A stretch of DNA of 64,000 nt from Thiohalocapsa marina (GCF_008632335.1 NZ_VWXX01000003.1:186001-250000); one strand, 5' to 3'; positions 46,301-55,465 are shown, numbered from the stretch's first letter. Notes: generated by a model from the sequence alone, not told the origin. Translations and numbers: made by a program.

Positions 46301-46877
46301 TGTTGATCTCCGCCAGCATGGCGTCGATGGATGCGAGTTCCGCCTTCTGCCGTGCCAGCAGGCGTTCGGTCTCCTTCAGGTCGGTGGCTGGCGGCGGCTC
46401 CTGTCCCGATTCCGTCGACAGCTGTTCCCGGTCCGTGCGTAGCTGGTCGCGGATCGCCTCCGCCTCGCTCGGTGCCCGCTCCAGCGCGGACCTGGACTCC
46501 AGTGCCCGGGCGTTGAAGGCCTTGATCTGCTCAAGGTTGCCGAGCACATCCCGGTACTGTTCCAGCAGGCCCGCCCGGACCTCTTCGGCGATGCTGGTGT
46601 CGGCCTCGAGCTTGCTGATGCGCGCCTGCACCAGTTCGGCGGTGAGGGGCGATTCGATCACGAAGGCGGTGCTGTGCTGGGGTATGGCGTCTGGCGACTC
46701 GGACTGGGCGAGTGCGTGCGGCGGCAGGCTGACGGCCAAGAGCGCGCAGACGGCCAGCAGGATCGGGAGCGGGACCAATGGCAGAACCCGTGGCAAAATC
46801 CGTGGTGCCTCAGGGCGCAGTGTCTGGATGTGCCGCGGGCTGGCGCGGCATGGAGACGAGTCAGCGGTGGTGTTCAC
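43332..46877 (-). CDS. Large MscS-family mechanosensitive channel (MscK/MscM-like)
   Basis: A 1181-residue protein with an N-terminal membrane/signal segment (about 30-57), a periplasmic region of some 470 residues that is nearly all coiled coil, and a membrane domain of about eleven helices. The C-terminal MscS core has the pore helix region LGVGIGFGLQEIVANFISG and the beta domain ERPVRVGDIVTIGDTSGVV and LLVPNKEFITGRLLNW. Such channels release solutes on hypo-osmotic shock; MscK is potassium-regulated. The ATG immediately follows the smr stop (TGAATG), so the pair is coupled. Confidence 0.9.
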   Translation of the reverse strand: MNTTADSSPCRASPRHIQTLRPEAPRILPRVLPLVPLPILLAVCALLAVSLPPHALAQSESPDAIPQHSTAFVIESPLTAELVQARISKLEADTSIAEEVRAGLLEQYRDVLGNLEQIKAFNARALESRSALERAPSEAEAIRDQLRTDREQLSTESGQEPPPATDLKETERLLARQKAELASIDAMLAEINKALDESDLQPTLIRTRLAEARNALESISAELKLPLGETLGTEAREARQWALESRRDALRAEILALDQQLLSADARRELTQARRDQLQHTQKRLREHRAFLENEADRLRRVEAERVRSETAAAERETLGAHPLVRTLAEQNRDLSDAIGDITRDLDQIDEQQAALEERTLALEQNFRSARERLEAVGLSRALGQALLDERNQLPEPRTLRRQSEQRAERIGEITLAEIRHRDELRQLGEMGRYLAEATAGVEPEQQEQVQAALRKQAELRATLLQRAIDIETSYRRALTALDLAAAQLRETTERYDAFLSERLLWVRSTPPLTEQNFASLPAALRWLLSPTNWLQTGQSLLDGAWRSPLFWLGLLGVAALLWFGGAMRKGIRSRADGLRRISTDRFGLTLEALALTLLLALPWPLLALLLGLQLQAAPQADAFAQAVSNAALSLVPALYYLRAFQLICMPGGLADRHFRWRSEGLTLLRRAIGVAMTLLLPLGFIAAAVYGSADEGFRGTLGRLALTLIGLGLAVLTARVMHPRRGILSAVLEAGPNGWLNRLRLLWYPLMVGVPAALSIMALSGYLYTSGTLLALFIGELWLVLALIVLHQLIARWLIVTRRSLALKAALERRAAREAEREAAADKPAETALSAEEEAVDLATLDAQTRKLLNTVIGLAAALGLFLIWSDVLPALSLLERVTLWSYSTRVDGVERTVPVTLASIGLVLVILLVATVAARNLPALLEILLLKNTAVSAGSRYAATTLTGYGITAIGALLVFSTLGLSWGQVQWLVAALGVGIGFGLQEIVANFISGLIILFERPVRVGDIVTIGDTSGVVTKIEIRATTIRNWDKQELLVPNKEFITGRLLNWTLTDQTNRVTITVGVEYGSDVAAALGLLAEAARENARVMTDPAPMVTMEGFGDNALTLVLRCYLENLDYRLTVTSELHQAIDSKFRAAGIGIAYPQRDIHLRSAEPLEVRFSRAPVSARSTAEQPRA

Positions 46878-47444
46878 TCAGGCGCCCTGCGTCCGCGACG
46901 CATTCTTGGCCGGGTTGCGCAGCAGCACGTAGGCGGCGCCGGTGCCGCCGTCCCGACGGGTGGCGGAACAGAAGGCGAGCACGTCCGCGCGCAGCCGCAG
47001 CCAGTAGTTGATCTTGCATTTGAGCACCGGCTGCCGGTGCTCGGAGCCGAAGCCCTTGCCGTGGATGATGCGCGCGCAGCGGATCCGCCGGTGATGGCAT
47101 TCCGCCAGGAACTCGCGCAGCGCCAGCCGGGCCTGCTCCACCCGCAGGCCGTGCAGGTCGAGTTCCAGTCCGGGTTCGATCTGGCCGCGCTGCAGTGCCT
47201 GGAAGACGCGTTTCTGCACCCCCGGGCGGACGAACAGAAGGTAGTCGTGGGTCTCGACCTCGGCCTCGGACAGGGTCTCCGTTGGCTCGGCCTCGTCGTC
47301 TGCCTCGCGTGGCCGGGGGATCGGCGCCGGTCGCGGGCGATAGGGCTCTGCGGTTTCCTGCCGCAAGGGCTCGGCATCTTGGACCGCAGAGCGAAAAAGC
47401 TCATAATCAGAATCCTGAATGTGCACCTTCATCTGCTTTTTCAT
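46878..47444 (-). CDS. Smr-domain protein (SmrA-like)
   Basis: A 188-residue protein with an unstructured, Pro/Arg/Glu-rich N-terminal half and a C-terminal Smr domain: LDLHGLRVEQARLALREFL near residues 94-112, then the HGKGFGSEH motif. Smr domains are nucleic-acid nicking or endonuclease modules; SmrB in E. coli cleaves mRNA at collided ribosomes, while SmrA is less understood. Met5 is an alternative start. It directly precedes and is coupled to the channel gene. Confidence 0.88.
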   Translation of the reverse strand: MKKQMKVHIQDSDYELFRSAVQDAEPLRQETAEPYRPRPAPIPRPREADDEAEPTETLSEAEVETHDYLLFVRPGVQKRVFQALQRGQIEPGLELDLHGLRVEQARLALREFLAECHHRRIRCARIIHGKGFGSEHRQPVLKCKINYWLRLRADVLAFCSATRRDGGTGAAYVLLRNPAKNASRTQGA

Positions 47445-47520
47445 GCTGGCGTCCGCTGACCGGTGCAGTATAACAGCGCGATCGCCCTGTATCGGCCTTG
47501 GTGCTGGTCTAGGGAAGTGA

Positions 47521-47610
47521 TGATTGATTCAGCATTTCCCGCCGCGATTCGGAAACCGCGTTTTCGAATCGCGTGCTGACTTTTGGCCAGGAGGCCAGTA
47601 AGTCAGCGTC
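47521..47610. repeat. Internally deleted copy of the modular repeat
   Basis: In reverse orientation this copy matches the outer arms, the GGCC-AGGA-GGCC hairpin and the GCGATTCG/CGAATCGC stem of the 41.6 kb element. It lacks the roughly 50-base double-hairpin module that lies between that stem and the right arm. It sits between the divergent smr and surE genes, 56 bases before the surE start. Confidence 0.85.
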
Positions 47611-47665
47611 TTTCAGGTATCGGCATCGGCCGTTCGGTTCCGCGGTTCATCTGTGTGCGAGGCCC

Positions 47666-48415
47666 ATGAACATCCTGCTAAGTAACGACGACGGTTACCG
47701 CTCTCCCGGTCTGCAGGTACTGGCGCAGGCGCTGGCGGAGCACGGCGAGGTCACGGTGGTGGCGCCGGATCGGGACCGCAGCGGCGCCAGCAATTCGCTG
47801 ACGCTGGATGTGCCCATCCGTGCGGAGCGGCTCGACAACGGCTTCGTGCGGGTGAACGGGACGCCGACGGACTGCGTGCATCTGGCCATCACCGGTCTGC
47901 TGAGCCGGGAGCCGGACCTGGTGGTCGCCGGCATCAACCATGGCCCGAACCTGGGTGACGATGTGATCTACTCCGGCACCGTGGCGGCGGCCACCGAGGG
48001 ACGCTTTCTGGGACTGCCGGCCATTGCGGTGTCCATCGACTCGCACAATCCACGGCATCTGGCCACGGCGGCGGCGGTAACGGGTCGTCTGGTGGCGGGG
48101 CTGCGCGACGTGGCCCTGAGCGCCAGCACCATCCTCAACGTCAATGTCCCGGACCTGCCGCTGTCGGAGATCCGCGGTTATGCCGCGACCCGCCTCGGGC
48201 ACCGCCACAAGGCCGAGCCGGTGACCGCGATCGAGGACCCCCGGGGTCGGCGCATGTACTGGATCGGCCCCGCCGGCCGGGAAGAGGACGCCGGCGAGGG
48301 GACCGACTTTCACGCCGTGCGCAGTGGACGGGTGTCGGTGACGCCGATCCAGGTGGACCTGACGCGGCATGCGGCGGTGGCCCCCCTGGGCCGCTGGCTT
48401 GAATGCCTGGGGTAG
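47666..48415 (+). CDS. surE: 5'/3'-nucleotidase SurE
   Basis: A 249-residue metal-dependent phosphatase acting on nucleoside monophosphates. It opens MNILLSNDDGYRSPGL, with Asp9/Asp10 as metal ligands, and has the GTPTDCVHLA and SGINHGPNLG-type (here AGINHGPNLGDDVIYSGTV) motifs. First gene of the surE-pcm-yqaA-nlpD-rpoS block. pcm overlaps its end by 13 bases. Confidence 0.97.
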   Translation: MNILLSNDDGYRSPGLQVLAQALAEHGEVTVVAPDRDRSGASNSLTLDVPIRAERLDNGFVRVNGTPTDCVHLAITGLLSREPDLVVAGINHGPNLGDDVIYSGTVAAATEGRFLGLPAIAVSIDSHNPRHLATAAAVTGRLVAGLRDVALSASTILNVNVPDLPLSEIRGYAATRLGHRHKAEPVTAIEDPRGRRMYWIGPAGREEDAGEGTDFHAVRSGRVSVTPIQVDLTRHAAVAPLGRWLECLG

Positions 48416-49146
48416 GCGACAGCGGCGCCGTCGGCGGTGCCGATCCCAGAAACGCAACCGGAACCGCTGACGGGGGCGATGACGGCGTTGGCAGAGCCCG
48501 TGACGGCGCCGGACCGGCCTGGCAGCGCCCACGTCAGCAACTGGTGCGGCGGCTGCGCGCGGCGGGCATTCGTGACGAACGGGTGCTACAGGCGCTGGGG
48601 CTGTTGCCACGCCACCTGTTCGTGGACGAGGCCCTGGCCAGCCACGCCTACGATGATACCGCGCTGCCCATCGGACACGGACAGACCTTGTCGCAGCCCT
48701 ATACCGTGGCACGCATGACCGAGGTCCTGCTGGCCGCCGGCGACTGCGCCACCGTGCTCGAGATCGGCACCGGCTCTGCCTTCCAGACCGCGGTGCTGGC
48801 CAGCCTGGTGCGCCGTGTCTACAGCATCGAGCGCATCGCCGCGCTCTGGCAACGGGCGGAGGCCCGGCTGCGCGACCTGCGCCTGCGCAATGTGCGTCTG
48901 CGCCACAGTGACGGCCATCTGGGGTGGCCGGAATACGCCCCCTTCGACGGTATCCTGATGACTGCGGCGGCAAACGGCGTGCCGCGGTTGCTGGCCGAGC
49001 AGCTGGCGCCGGGAGGGCGGATGGTACTGCCGCTGGATCGGGGCGAGGGCCAGGTGCTGTTGCGACTGACACGGACCGGGGCCGGTTTCAGGCACGAAGT
49101 ACTGGAGCCCGTCACCTTTGTACCCCTGTTGGGAGGGATTGCCTGA
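48403..49146 (+). CDS. pcm: Protein-L-isoaspartate O-methyltransferase
   Basis: A 247-residue SAM-dependent repair methyltransferase acting on damaged L-isoaspartyl sites. The VLEIGTGSAFQTAVLA SAM loop, GHGQTLSQPYTVARM and the late ILMTAAANGVP segment are the family marks. The first 45 residues are Gly/Asp/Arg-rich and unconserved, so the start is uncertain; this ATG overlaps surE. The canonical GSGYQ in the SAM motif reads GSAFQ. Confidence 0.93.
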   Translation: MPGVGDSGAVGGADPRNATGTADGGDDGVGRARDGAGPAWQRPRQQLVRRLRAAGIRDERVLQALGLLPRHLFVDEALASHAYDDTALPIGHGQTLSQPYTVARMTEVLLAAGDCATVLEIGTGSAFQTAVLASLVRRVYSIERIAALWQRAEARLRDLRLRNVRLRHSDGHLGWPEYAPFDGILMTAAANGVPRLLAEQLAPGGRMVLPLDRGEGQVLLRLTRTGAGFRHEVLEPVTFVPLLGGIA

Positions 49147-49721
49147 TGCGCCTGTTTTCTCCGCTCTACGACCGGGTCATGGCCTGGTCGCGTCACCGCC
49201 ACGCGCAGTGGTACCTCGGCGGGCTGAGTTTTGCCGAGTCGTCGTTCTTTCCGATCCCGCCGGACGTGATGCTGGCGCCCATGAGCATGGCCCGTCCCGC
49301 CAGCGCGTGGCGGTTCGCGCTGATCACCACCCTGGCGTCTGTGGCGGGTGGCCTGCTGGGGTATGTCATCGGTGCCTTCGCCTTCGAGCTGATCGAGCCC
49401 CTGGTGGGGCAGGGCGGACGCTATCATGAGGCGTTCGAGCAGGGCCGTGCCTGGTTCGACCAGTGGGGCGTGTGGGCGGTGTTTCTCGCCGGCTTCTCGC
49501 CGATCCCGTACAAGATCTTCACCATCACCGCCGGCGTGCTGTCGATGGCGTTGCTGCCGTTCCTGCTGGCATCGGCGGTGGGGCGCGGCGCGCGCTTCTT
49601 CCTGGTCGCCGCGCTGATGGCCTGGGGTGGCGAGCCGATGGAGCGGCGCTTGCGGCAGTACGTGGACACCCTGGGGTGGCTGATGCTGCTGCTGATCGCT
49701 CTGGTGGTGATGCTGTACTGA
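49146..49721 (+). CDS. yqaA: YqaA-type VTT-domain membrane protein
   Basis: A 191-residue DedA-superfamily (VTT/SNARE-associated) membrane protein with four to five hydrophobic segments. It carries the conserved ESSFFPIPPDVML re-entrant motif near residues 31-43 and FSPIPYKIFTITAG near 118-131, both with the paired prolines of this family. Relatives move lipids or polyprenyl carriers or support membrane energetics. The ATG shares one base with the pcm stop. Placement between pcm and nlpD is conserved. Confidence 0.9.
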   Translation: MRLFSPLYDRVMAWSRHRHAQWYLGGLSFAESSFFPIPPDVMLAPMSMARPASAWRFALITTLASVAGGLLGYVIGAFAFELIEPLVGQGGRYHEAFEQGRAWFDQWGVWAVFLAGFSPIPYKIFTITAGVLSMALLPFLLASAVGRGARFFLVAALMAWGGEPMERRLRQYVDTLGWLMLLLIALVVMLY

Positions 49722-49734
49722 CGGAGCCTGCCCC

Positions 49735-50547
49735 ATGTTCCGCGTGCCCCTGTTGCGCAGCATGATCAGGCGCGAGCATGGCATTCGCCCGTCGATGTTG
49801 TCGGCGCTCTTGCTGTCGGCGCTGCTGCTGCCGCTGTTCCTCACTGGCTGTGGCGGTGGCTTCGCGCCGGTGTCCAGCCGTGACGGATACGGTCCGCCCC
49901 CGCCGGGCTACTATCGTATCCGCCGCGGCGATACCCTGAGCGAGATTGCCCGGCGCCAGCGTGTCAGCATGCAGCGGCTGGCGGACTGGAACGGGCTGGC
50001 GCCGCCGTATCCGATCTATGCCGGCAGGCTGTTGCGCGTCAAGCCGCCGCAGGCTGGGGCTCCGCCTCGGAGCGGGGCGAGCAAGGTGGCCGGCGCCGGC
50101 ACTGCGGGCCAGAAGGCCGCGTCGACTCCGCTGACCGCCAGGCCCGTGTCCGGTGCCGATGCCGCCAGTTCCGGGATCCGCTGGCAATGGCCGCTGTCCG
50201 GCCCCGTCAAGCAGGGCTTTCGCGCCGGCGACCGCACCCGTTCCGGCATCCGCATCGCTGCCCCCGCCGGCACGCCGGTGGGGGCCAGCGCGGACGGAAC
50301 CGTGGTCTACAGCGGCAGTGGACTCAAGGGGTACGGCAACCTTATCATCGTCCGACACAGTGACCGGTATCTGAGTGCCTACGGTTACAACCGCCGGTTG
50401 CTGGTGCGGGAGGGGGAGCGCGTCAAGCGTGGGCAAAGCGTGGCCGAAGTTGGCGAGGCCCCGAACGGCATCAGTCTGCTGCACTTCGAGATCCGCAAGG
50501 ACGGTGTTGCCGTTGACCCCTTGCGTTTCCTGCCGGCGTCCCGATAG
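49735..50547 (+). CDS. nlpD: NlpD-like lipoprotein with LysM and degenerate LytM domains
   Basis: A 270-residue outer-membrane lipoprotein candidate: lipobox LTGC with Cys39, LysM domain at about 59-102 ([17 protein letters not shown]), an Ala/Gly-rich linker, and a C-terminal M23/LytM domain ([24 protein letters not shown]...[10 protein letters not shown]). The first histidine/aspartate zinc ligands of active M23 peptidases are missing, as in NlpD/EnvC, which activate amidases rather than cut themselves. The signal region is long (about 38 residues); Met10 or Met21 could be the start. In E. coli the main rpoS promoter lies inside this gene. Confidence 0.92.
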   Translation: MFRVPLLRSMIRREHGIRPSMLSALLLSALLLPLFLTGCGGGFAPVSSRDGYGPPPPGYYRIRRGDTLSEIARRQRVSMQRLADWNGLAPPYPIYAGRLLRVKPPQAGAPPRSGASKVAGAGTAGQKAASTPLTARPVSGADAASSGIRWQWPLSGPVKQGFRAGDRTRSGIRIAAPAGTPVGASADGTVVYSGSGLKGYGNLIIVRHSDRYLSAYGYNRRLLVREGERVKRGQSVAEVGEAPNGISLLHFEIRKDGVAVDPLRFLPASR

Positions 50548-50645
50548 GGCACCCCGACGGGGCGGGTTGCGGTCCTTGCCCGCCGGGCACCGCCCGCTCG
50601 GCGGCCAGAAACGGCCGCGCTCACGTCCGCAGACATGGGGGAGGC

Positions 50646-51707
50646 ATGCCGACGCACAATCAGGATGACGACCTCGAGGACGATCTGGAGCCTGACGAGG
50701 ACGGACTGCTTGACGATGGTGAGGCGATGGACGCTGATGCCGAGGCGGACGATGACGCAGAAGACGGCGCAGAGGACGTGGCGCAGGAGGACGACGTCGG
50801 GCAGGAGAACAACAGGCCGCACAGGGCCAATGCGGCGGAGAGCCGGCACGGCCGACGCTATGCCGCCGGTGACGGGGACCTGGACGCAACGCGCCTGTAC
50901 CTGAACGAGATCGGCGCGTCGAAACTCCTCACCGCGGAGGAAGAGGTCCACTACGCACGCCTCGCCCAGCAGGGGGACGACGAGGCGCGCAGCCGCATGA
51001 TCGTCAGCAACCTGCGCCTGGTGGTGAAGATCGCCCGTCGCTACCTCAACCGGGGACTGCCGCTGCTGGATCTGGTGGAGGAGGGCAACCTGGGCCTGAT
51101 CCGGGCGGTGGAGAAATTCGATCCGGAGCGGGGATTTCGCTTCTCCACCTATGCCACCTGGTGGATCCGCCAGACCATCGAGCGGGCCATCATGAATCAG
51201 ACGCGCACGGTGCGTCTGCCGATCCATGTGGTCAAGGAGATCAATGTCTATCTCCGCGCCACGCGCATGCTGGCGCAGCGGCTCGACCACGAGCCCAGCA
51301 GCGAGGAGGTCGCCGAGCTGCTGGACAAGCCGATCGCCGAGGTCAAGCGCATGCTGGGCCTGAACGAGCGCACCGCGTCCGTCGACACCCCCTGCAGCAA
51401 GGATGCGGACAAGCCCCTGCTGGACATGCTCCAGGACGACTCGGTGCAGGATCCCAGCGACGGCATCCAGGATAACGACATCCAGGCCAACCTGGATCAC
51501 TGGCTGGAGAAACTCAACGAGAAGCAGCGCGAGGTGGTGGTGCGGCGGTTCGGGCTGCACGGCTACGAGCACTCCACCCTGGAGCGCGTCGCGCGCGAAC
51601 TGGGCGTCACCCGCGAGCGTGTCCGGCAGATCCAGATGGATGCCTTGCGCCGCTTGCGCGACATCCTGGAGCAAGAGGGCTTTTCCGTCGACGCCTTCTT
51701 CAAGTGA
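50646..51707 (+). CDS. rpoS: RNA polymerase sigma factor RpoS
   Basis: A 353-residue group 2 sigma factor. A highly acidic N-terminal 55 residues precede region 1.2 ([19 protein letters not shown]). Region 2 has [29 protein letters not shown], region 3 and region 4 carry the [18 protein letters not shown] helix-turn-helix. It directs stationary-phase and stress transcription. The N-terminal acidic stretch is longer than in E. coli RpoS. It ends the surE block; an imperfect terminator follows. Confidence 0.95.
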   Translation: MPTHNQDDDLEDDLEPDEDGLLDDGEAMDADAEADDDAEDGAEDVAQEDDVGQENNRPHRANAAESRHGRRYAAGDGDLDATRLYLNEIGASKLLTAEEEVHYARLAQQGDDEARSRMIVSNLRLVVKIARRYLNRGLPLLDLVEEGNLGLIRAVEKFDPERGFRFSTYATWWIRQTIERAIMNQTRTVRLPIHVVKEINVYLRATRMLAQRLDHEPSSEEVAELLDKPIAEVKRMLGLNERTASVDTPCSKDADKPLLDMLQDDSVQDPSDGIQDNDIQANLDHWLEKLNEKQREVVVRRFGLHGYEHSTLERVARELGVTRERVRQIQMDALRRLRDILEQEGFSVDAFFK

Positions 51708-51714
51708 CGCCGTC

Positions 51715-51745
51715 CCGGCCGTTGGCCGGCCCCACAAATTTTTTT
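51715..51745 (+). terminator. Imperfect terminator after rpoS
   Basis: CCGGCC-GTT-GGCCGG is a perfect 6-base-pair GC stem starting eight bases after the rpoS stop. Seven T follow, but only after a nine-base gap, so termination may be weak. Confidence 0.4.
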
Positions 51746-51757
51746 GATACGGGTAAA
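51744..51757. promoter_or_regulatory. Candidate FNR/ANR box upstream of ccoN
   Basis: TTGAT-ACGG-GTAAA matches the left half of the FNR site TTGAT-N4-ATCAA perfectly and three of five right-half bases. FNR-type control of cbb3 oxidase genes is common in Proteobacteria. It overlaps the T-run of the preceding terminator. Confidence 0.4.
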
Positions 51758-51807
51758 AAAAACCGTACAAATAGGGGTTTAGGGCGCTATCCCGATATTT
51801 TTCTTGA

Positions 51808-51821
51808 CTGACCAATGTCAA
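51808..51821. promoter_or_regulatory. Second candidate FNR/DNR-like dyad upstream of ccoN
   Basis: C-TGAC-CAAT-GTCA-A is a perfect TGAC/GTCA inverted repeat with the four-base spacer typical of CRP/FNR-family sites. It is 64 bases, about six helical turns, from the other candidate. The remaining region up to 51996 shows no gene and no clear -10 box. Confidence 0.35.
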
Positions 51822-51996
51822 TGAAATCTCTGGAAAACGCGGAAAATCGCCGCTTCCAGGGCCTCCGTCGCCTTGACTTTCGACCCCCGATCCATTGTCA
51901 TTGCGTGGTCCGGCATAGGGGATGGATCGCATGGAGTTCAGGGGCAGGACACCCGAATGCCACTCACTAGTTTTCCCAGCACACTTCGGGGGTTCT

Positions 51997-53448
51997 ATGG
52001 AAGCCACAGCTGAGCGGACAGTGGAACAGAAGTACAGCTTCGACGTTGTACGCTGGTTCACTGTCATGGCGGTCGTGTACCTGGTGGTCGGTGCCGCGGT
52101 GGGCGTCTACATCGCCGCGGAACTGGCCTGGCCATTTCTGAATTTCGACAGTCCGTACATCTCCTTCGGCCGGCTGCGGCCGGTCCATACCAATGCGGTG
52201 ATCTTCGCCTTCGGCGGTTGTACGCTGATGGCAACCGCGTTCTACACCGTGCAGCGCACCTGCGGTGTACGGCTGTGGAGCGACAAGCTGGCCTGGTTCA
52301 CCTTCTGGGGCTGGAACGCCGTCATCGTGCTGGCAGTGGTCACCCTGCCGCTGGGCCTGACCCAGTCCAAGGAGTATGCCGAGCTTGAATGGCCCATCGA
52401 CATCCTGATCGCGGTGGTCTGGCTGGCCTTCACCATCAATTTCATCATGACCATCGCCAACCGCAAGACCTCGCACATCTATGTGTCGAACTGGTTCTTC
52501 CTGGGCATGATGGTGATGATCGTCTACCTGCACGTGGTCAACAGTCTGTCCATCCCGGTCGGCCTGTTCAAGTCCTACAGCCTGTTCTCGGGCGTCCAGG
52601 ACGCCATGATCCAGTGGTGGTGGGGTCACAACGCGGTAGGTTTCTACCTCACCGCCGGCTTCCTCGGCATCATGTACTACTTCGTGCCCAAGCAGGCCAA
52701 CCGTCCCATCTACTCCTACCGCCTGTCGGTCATCCACTTCTGGGCCCTGATGTTCGGCTACGTCTGGCTCGGCGCCCACCACCTGCAGTACACCGCACTG
52801 CCGGACTGGACCGGCTCCCTGGGGGCCGCGGTCTCCATTGCCATGATCATCCCGTCCTGGGGTGGTGCTGTAAACGGCATGATGACGCTCTCCGGGGCCT
52901 GGGACAAACTGCGCACGGATTACGTGCTGCGCTTCCTGATCATCGCGCTGGCCTTCTATGCCATGTCCACGTTCGAAGGCCCGGTCATGTCGCTGAAGAC
53001 CGTCAACGCGCTGTCGCACTACACCGACTGGACCATCGGCCATGTGCACTCCGGTGCCCTGGGCTGGGTGGCCGGCATCTCCATCGGCGCCATTTACCAC
53101 CTGATGACCCGTCTGTGGCACACCGAGATGTGGTCCGAGAAGCTGGTCAACGTGCACTTCTGGACCGCCACCATTGGCACGGTGATTTACGTGGTCGCCA
53201 TGTGGGTCTCGGGCATCATGCAGGGCCTGATGTGGCGTGCCTATGACGAGTACGGCACCCTGGCCTACACCTTCGTCGAATCGGTTGCTGCCATGCATCC
53301 CTATTACGCCATGCGCGCGGTGGGTGGCGGCATCTTCCTGCTCGGCGCCATCATCATGCTCTTCAACATCCTGATGACGGTTCGCAAGTCCGCCACCGAA
53401 GGTAGCCTGCGCGCAGCCCGCTCCGCCCCCATCCCGGCAGCGGCCTGA
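51997..53448 (+). CDS. ccoN: cbb3-type cytochrome c oxidase subunit I
   Basis: A 483-residue catalytic membrane subunit with twelve predicted helices. Heme and copper ligands are seen in [29 protein letters not shown] (CuB), LGAHHLQYT (CuB) and [13 protein letters not shown]. This oxidase reduces oxygen with high affinity under low oxygen while pumping protons. The ATG at 51997 matches the family length; the ATG at 51922 would add 25 unconserved residues. ccoO follows after 33 bases. Confidence 0.97.
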   Translation: MEATAERTVEQKYSFDVVRWFTVMAVVYLVVGAAVGVYIAAELAWPFLNFDSPYISFGRLRPVHTNAVIFAFGGCTLMATAFYTVQRTCGVRLWSDKLAWFTFWGWNAVIVLAVVTLPLGLTQSKEYAELEWPIDILIAVVWLAFTINFIMTIANRKTSHIYVSNWFFLGMMVMIVYLHVVNSLSIPVGLFKSYSLFSGVQDAMIQWWWGHNAVGFYLTAGFLGIMYYFVPKQANRPIYSYRLSVIHFWALMFGYVWLGAHHLQYTALPDWTGSLGAAVSIAMIIPSWGGAVNGMMTLSGAWDKLRTDYVLRFLIIALAFYAMSTFEGPVMSLKTVNALSHYTDWTIGHVHSGALGWVAGISIGAIYHLMTRLWHTEMWSEKLVNVHFWTATIGTVIYVVAMWVSGIMQGLMWRAYDEYGTLAYTFVESVAAMHPYYAMRAVGGGIFLLGAIIMLFNILMTVRKSATEGSLRAARSAPIPAAA

Positions 53449-53481
53449 TCTGGTGCAGTCCGACGAAACGAGGTAAACACT

Positions 53482-54234
53482 ATGGCTGACCAAAACACAC
53501 CGCCAAAGGGCATTCAGGAGCGCCTGGAGCGCAACATTTGGGGCATGCTGGTCGCCGTCGCCATCGTCCTGGCGGTCGGCGGCATCGTGGAGATCGTTCC
53601 GCTGTTCTATTTGAAGAGCACCGAGGAGGCAAACCGCTTCCCGGAGATCGTCTGGAACGGCGACAACCCCGGCTCCGAGCCCATCGTCACCGTCAACGCC
53701 GACGGCAAGCAGAAATGGAACTGGAAGCCGGGCGACGGAGTTCGTCCCTACACGGCCCTGGAACTGGCCGGCCGCGACATCTACCAGCGCGAGGGCTGCT
53801 ATCTGTGCCACTCGCAGATGGTGCGGCCGTTCCGCGACGAGCGCGAGCGTTACGGCCACTACTCGCTGGCGTCCGAGTCCATGTTCGACCACCCCTTCCA
53901 GTGGGGCTCCAAGCGCACCGGCCCGGACATGGCCCGCGTGGGTGGTAAGTACTCCGACGAATGGCAGCGTCAGCACCTGCGCGAGCCGACCTCTGTCGTG
54001 CCGGAGTCGGTGATGCCGGCCTATCCCTGGCTGGATGATCGCATGGTGAACGGCAAACGGATGCAGCGACACATGAAGGGACTGCGCGCCATCGGCGTTC
54101 CGTACAACGATGCGGACATCGAGCAGGCCCCGGCGCTGGTCGAGGGCAAGACCGAGATGGATGCCATGGTGGCCTACCTGCAGGTACTGGGAACCATGGC
54201 CAAGCTCGAACCCGGCGTGGAGTACCGCCAGTAA
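53482..54234 (+). CDS. ccoO: cbb3-type cytochrome c oxidase subunit II (mono-heme)
   Basis: A 250-residue subunit with one N-terminal membrane anchor (about residues 19-40) and a periplasmic domain carrying one c-type heme at Cys106-Tyr-Leu-Cys109-His110. It opens with [17 protein letters not shown]-type sequence and keeps the [11 protein letters not shown] segment. It relays electrons from CcoP to CcoN. ccoQ begins two bases after the stop. Confidence 0.97.
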   Translation: MADQNTPPKGIQERLERNIWGMLVAVAIVLAVGGIVEIVPLFYLKSTEEANRFPEIVWNGDNPGSEPIVTVNADGKQKWNWKPGDGVRPYTALELAGRDIYQREGCYLCHSQMVRPFRDERERYGHYSLASESMFDHPFQWGSKRTGPDMARVGGKYSDEWQRQHLREPTSVVPESVMPAYPWLDDRMVNGKRMQRHMKGLRAIGVPYNDADIEQAPALVEGKTEMDAMVAYLQVLGTMAKLEPGVEYRQ

Positions 54235-54235
54235 C

Positions 54236-54442
54236 ATGCTGGAGTACTTTCAGACCGACTGGGCGGCGATGACGGCGACGGACTGGGTCGGAACCATTCT
54301 GACCGTCGTCATCTTCATCTTGATGGTTGTGGCGTACTTCCAGGTATTCCGGCCCAAGAACAGGGATTCGCTGGAGTCGAGAAAGCACATCCCGTTCGAT
54401 GACGATCACCAGGACATCGGAGACAACGATGGCGGAAAATAA
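54236..54442 (+). CDS. ccoQ: cbb3-type oxidase small subunit
   Basis: A 68-residue protein with one membrane helix (about residues 17-38, GTILTVVIFILMVVAYFQVF) followed by the RPKNRDSLESRKHIPF tail common to CcoQ. It stabilises the oxidase complex in several species. The ATG lies at the ccoO stop, and its last 14 bases overlap ccoP, so the whole set is coupled. Confidence 0.93.
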   Translation: MLEYFQTDWAAMTATDWVGTILTVVIFILMVVAYFQVFRPKNRDSLESRKHIPFDDDHQDIGDNDGGK

Positions 54443-55349
54443 CCCTTTCCCGGGCGAGAACAACACCGGGCACTTCTGGGACGACAACCTGCGCGAACTG
54501 GCCAATCCGCCACCGCGGTGGTGGATGATCGGTTTCTGGGTGTCCATCGCTTGGGTCGTCCTCTACACCGTGCTGTACCCAAGCTGGCCCATGCCGTGGC
54601 AGCCGGCGGACGGCGACGGCTACACCAAGGGACTCCTCGGCTGGACCCAGATCAAGGAGTACGAGAAAGGCCTTGCCCAGGTGCAGGAGGTCCGTGCGGA
54701 GTATGACCAGCAGATCGCCGGCATGACCGCCGCTGAGATCCTGCAGGATCCAGGTCTGACCCAGTACACCCTGGCGTCATCCAAGGTGCTGTTCGGTGAC
54801 TACTGTTCTGCCTGCCACGGCAGCGGCGGTCAGGGCAATCCGGGCTATCCGGTGCTGGCGGACGATGACTGGCTGTATGGCGGCAGCCTGGACAAGATCA
54901 CCGAAACCATCACCAACGGCCGCAAGGGCGCCATGACCGCGCATGCCAACATCCTCAGCGAGCAGGAGGTCGACACGCTGGCGCGGTTCGTCGTGGATCT
55001 GAGCGAGGGCGGCGAGGGCAGTCCGGAGGCCTGGGCCCTGTACAACACCAAGGGCTGCAACGCCTGTCACGGTGCCGAGGGTAACGGCGTCCTGGCCGAA
55101 CTGCCCGACGGCACCATCGTCACCGTGGGTGCCGCCAACCTCACCGACGCCATCTGGCGGTTCGAGCCCGGCGGCTACGACAGCGCCCGCCACACGATCC
55201 TCTACGGGGTCAACCAGCCTGGTGTCGAGCAGACGCGCGATGCGGTGATGCCGGCGTTCGCCTCGCTCGGCGAGTTGGAAGGCAAGCTGTCGTCCGACCA
55301 GATCAAGATGCTCGCGGTCTATGTGCACCAGCTGGGTGGTGGCCAATAG
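54429..55349 (+). CDS. ccoP: cbb3-type cytochrome c oxidase subunit III (di-heme)
   Basis: A 306-residue subunit. The N-terminal part has the CcoP opening DDNLRELANPPPRWW and a membrane helix near 31-50; two c-type hemes follow at Cys126-Ser-Ala-Cys129-His130 and Cys210-Asn-Ala-Cys213-His214. It accepts electrons from soluble cytochrome c. Its start lies inside ccoQ. The next coding unit is the small membrane protein gene at 55466. Confidence 0.97.
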   Translation: MAENNPFPGENNTGHFWDDNLRELANPPPRWWMIGFWVSIAWVVLYTVLYPSWPMPWQPADGDGYTKGLLGWTQIKEYEKGLAQVQEVRAEYDQQIAGMTAAEILQDPGLTQYTLASSKVLFGDYCSACHGSGGQGNPGYPVLADDDWLYGGSLDKITETITNGRKGAMTAHANILSEQEVDTLARFVVDLSEGGEGSPEAWALYNTKGCNACHGAEGNGVLAELPDGTIVTVGAANLTDAIWRFEPGGYDSARHTILYGVNQPGVEQTRDAVMPAFASLGELEGKLSSDQIKMLAVYVHQLGGGQ

Positions 55350-55465
55350 GCACGTCCTGATCGTGGTGCCGCCATCGGGCCAATCGACCCGGTGGCGGTC
55401 CGGGTCTCTAATCAGAGCCAGGACGATAGCTGCAACCAGATCAAGCAGTTCTACAGGAGGATGGT

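Noticed and set aside
51967-54237. 756-codon minus-strand frame opposite ccoN-ccoO
   Set aside because: It spans two convincing oxidase genes and their gap; the product is His/Gly/Asp-rich with no domain.
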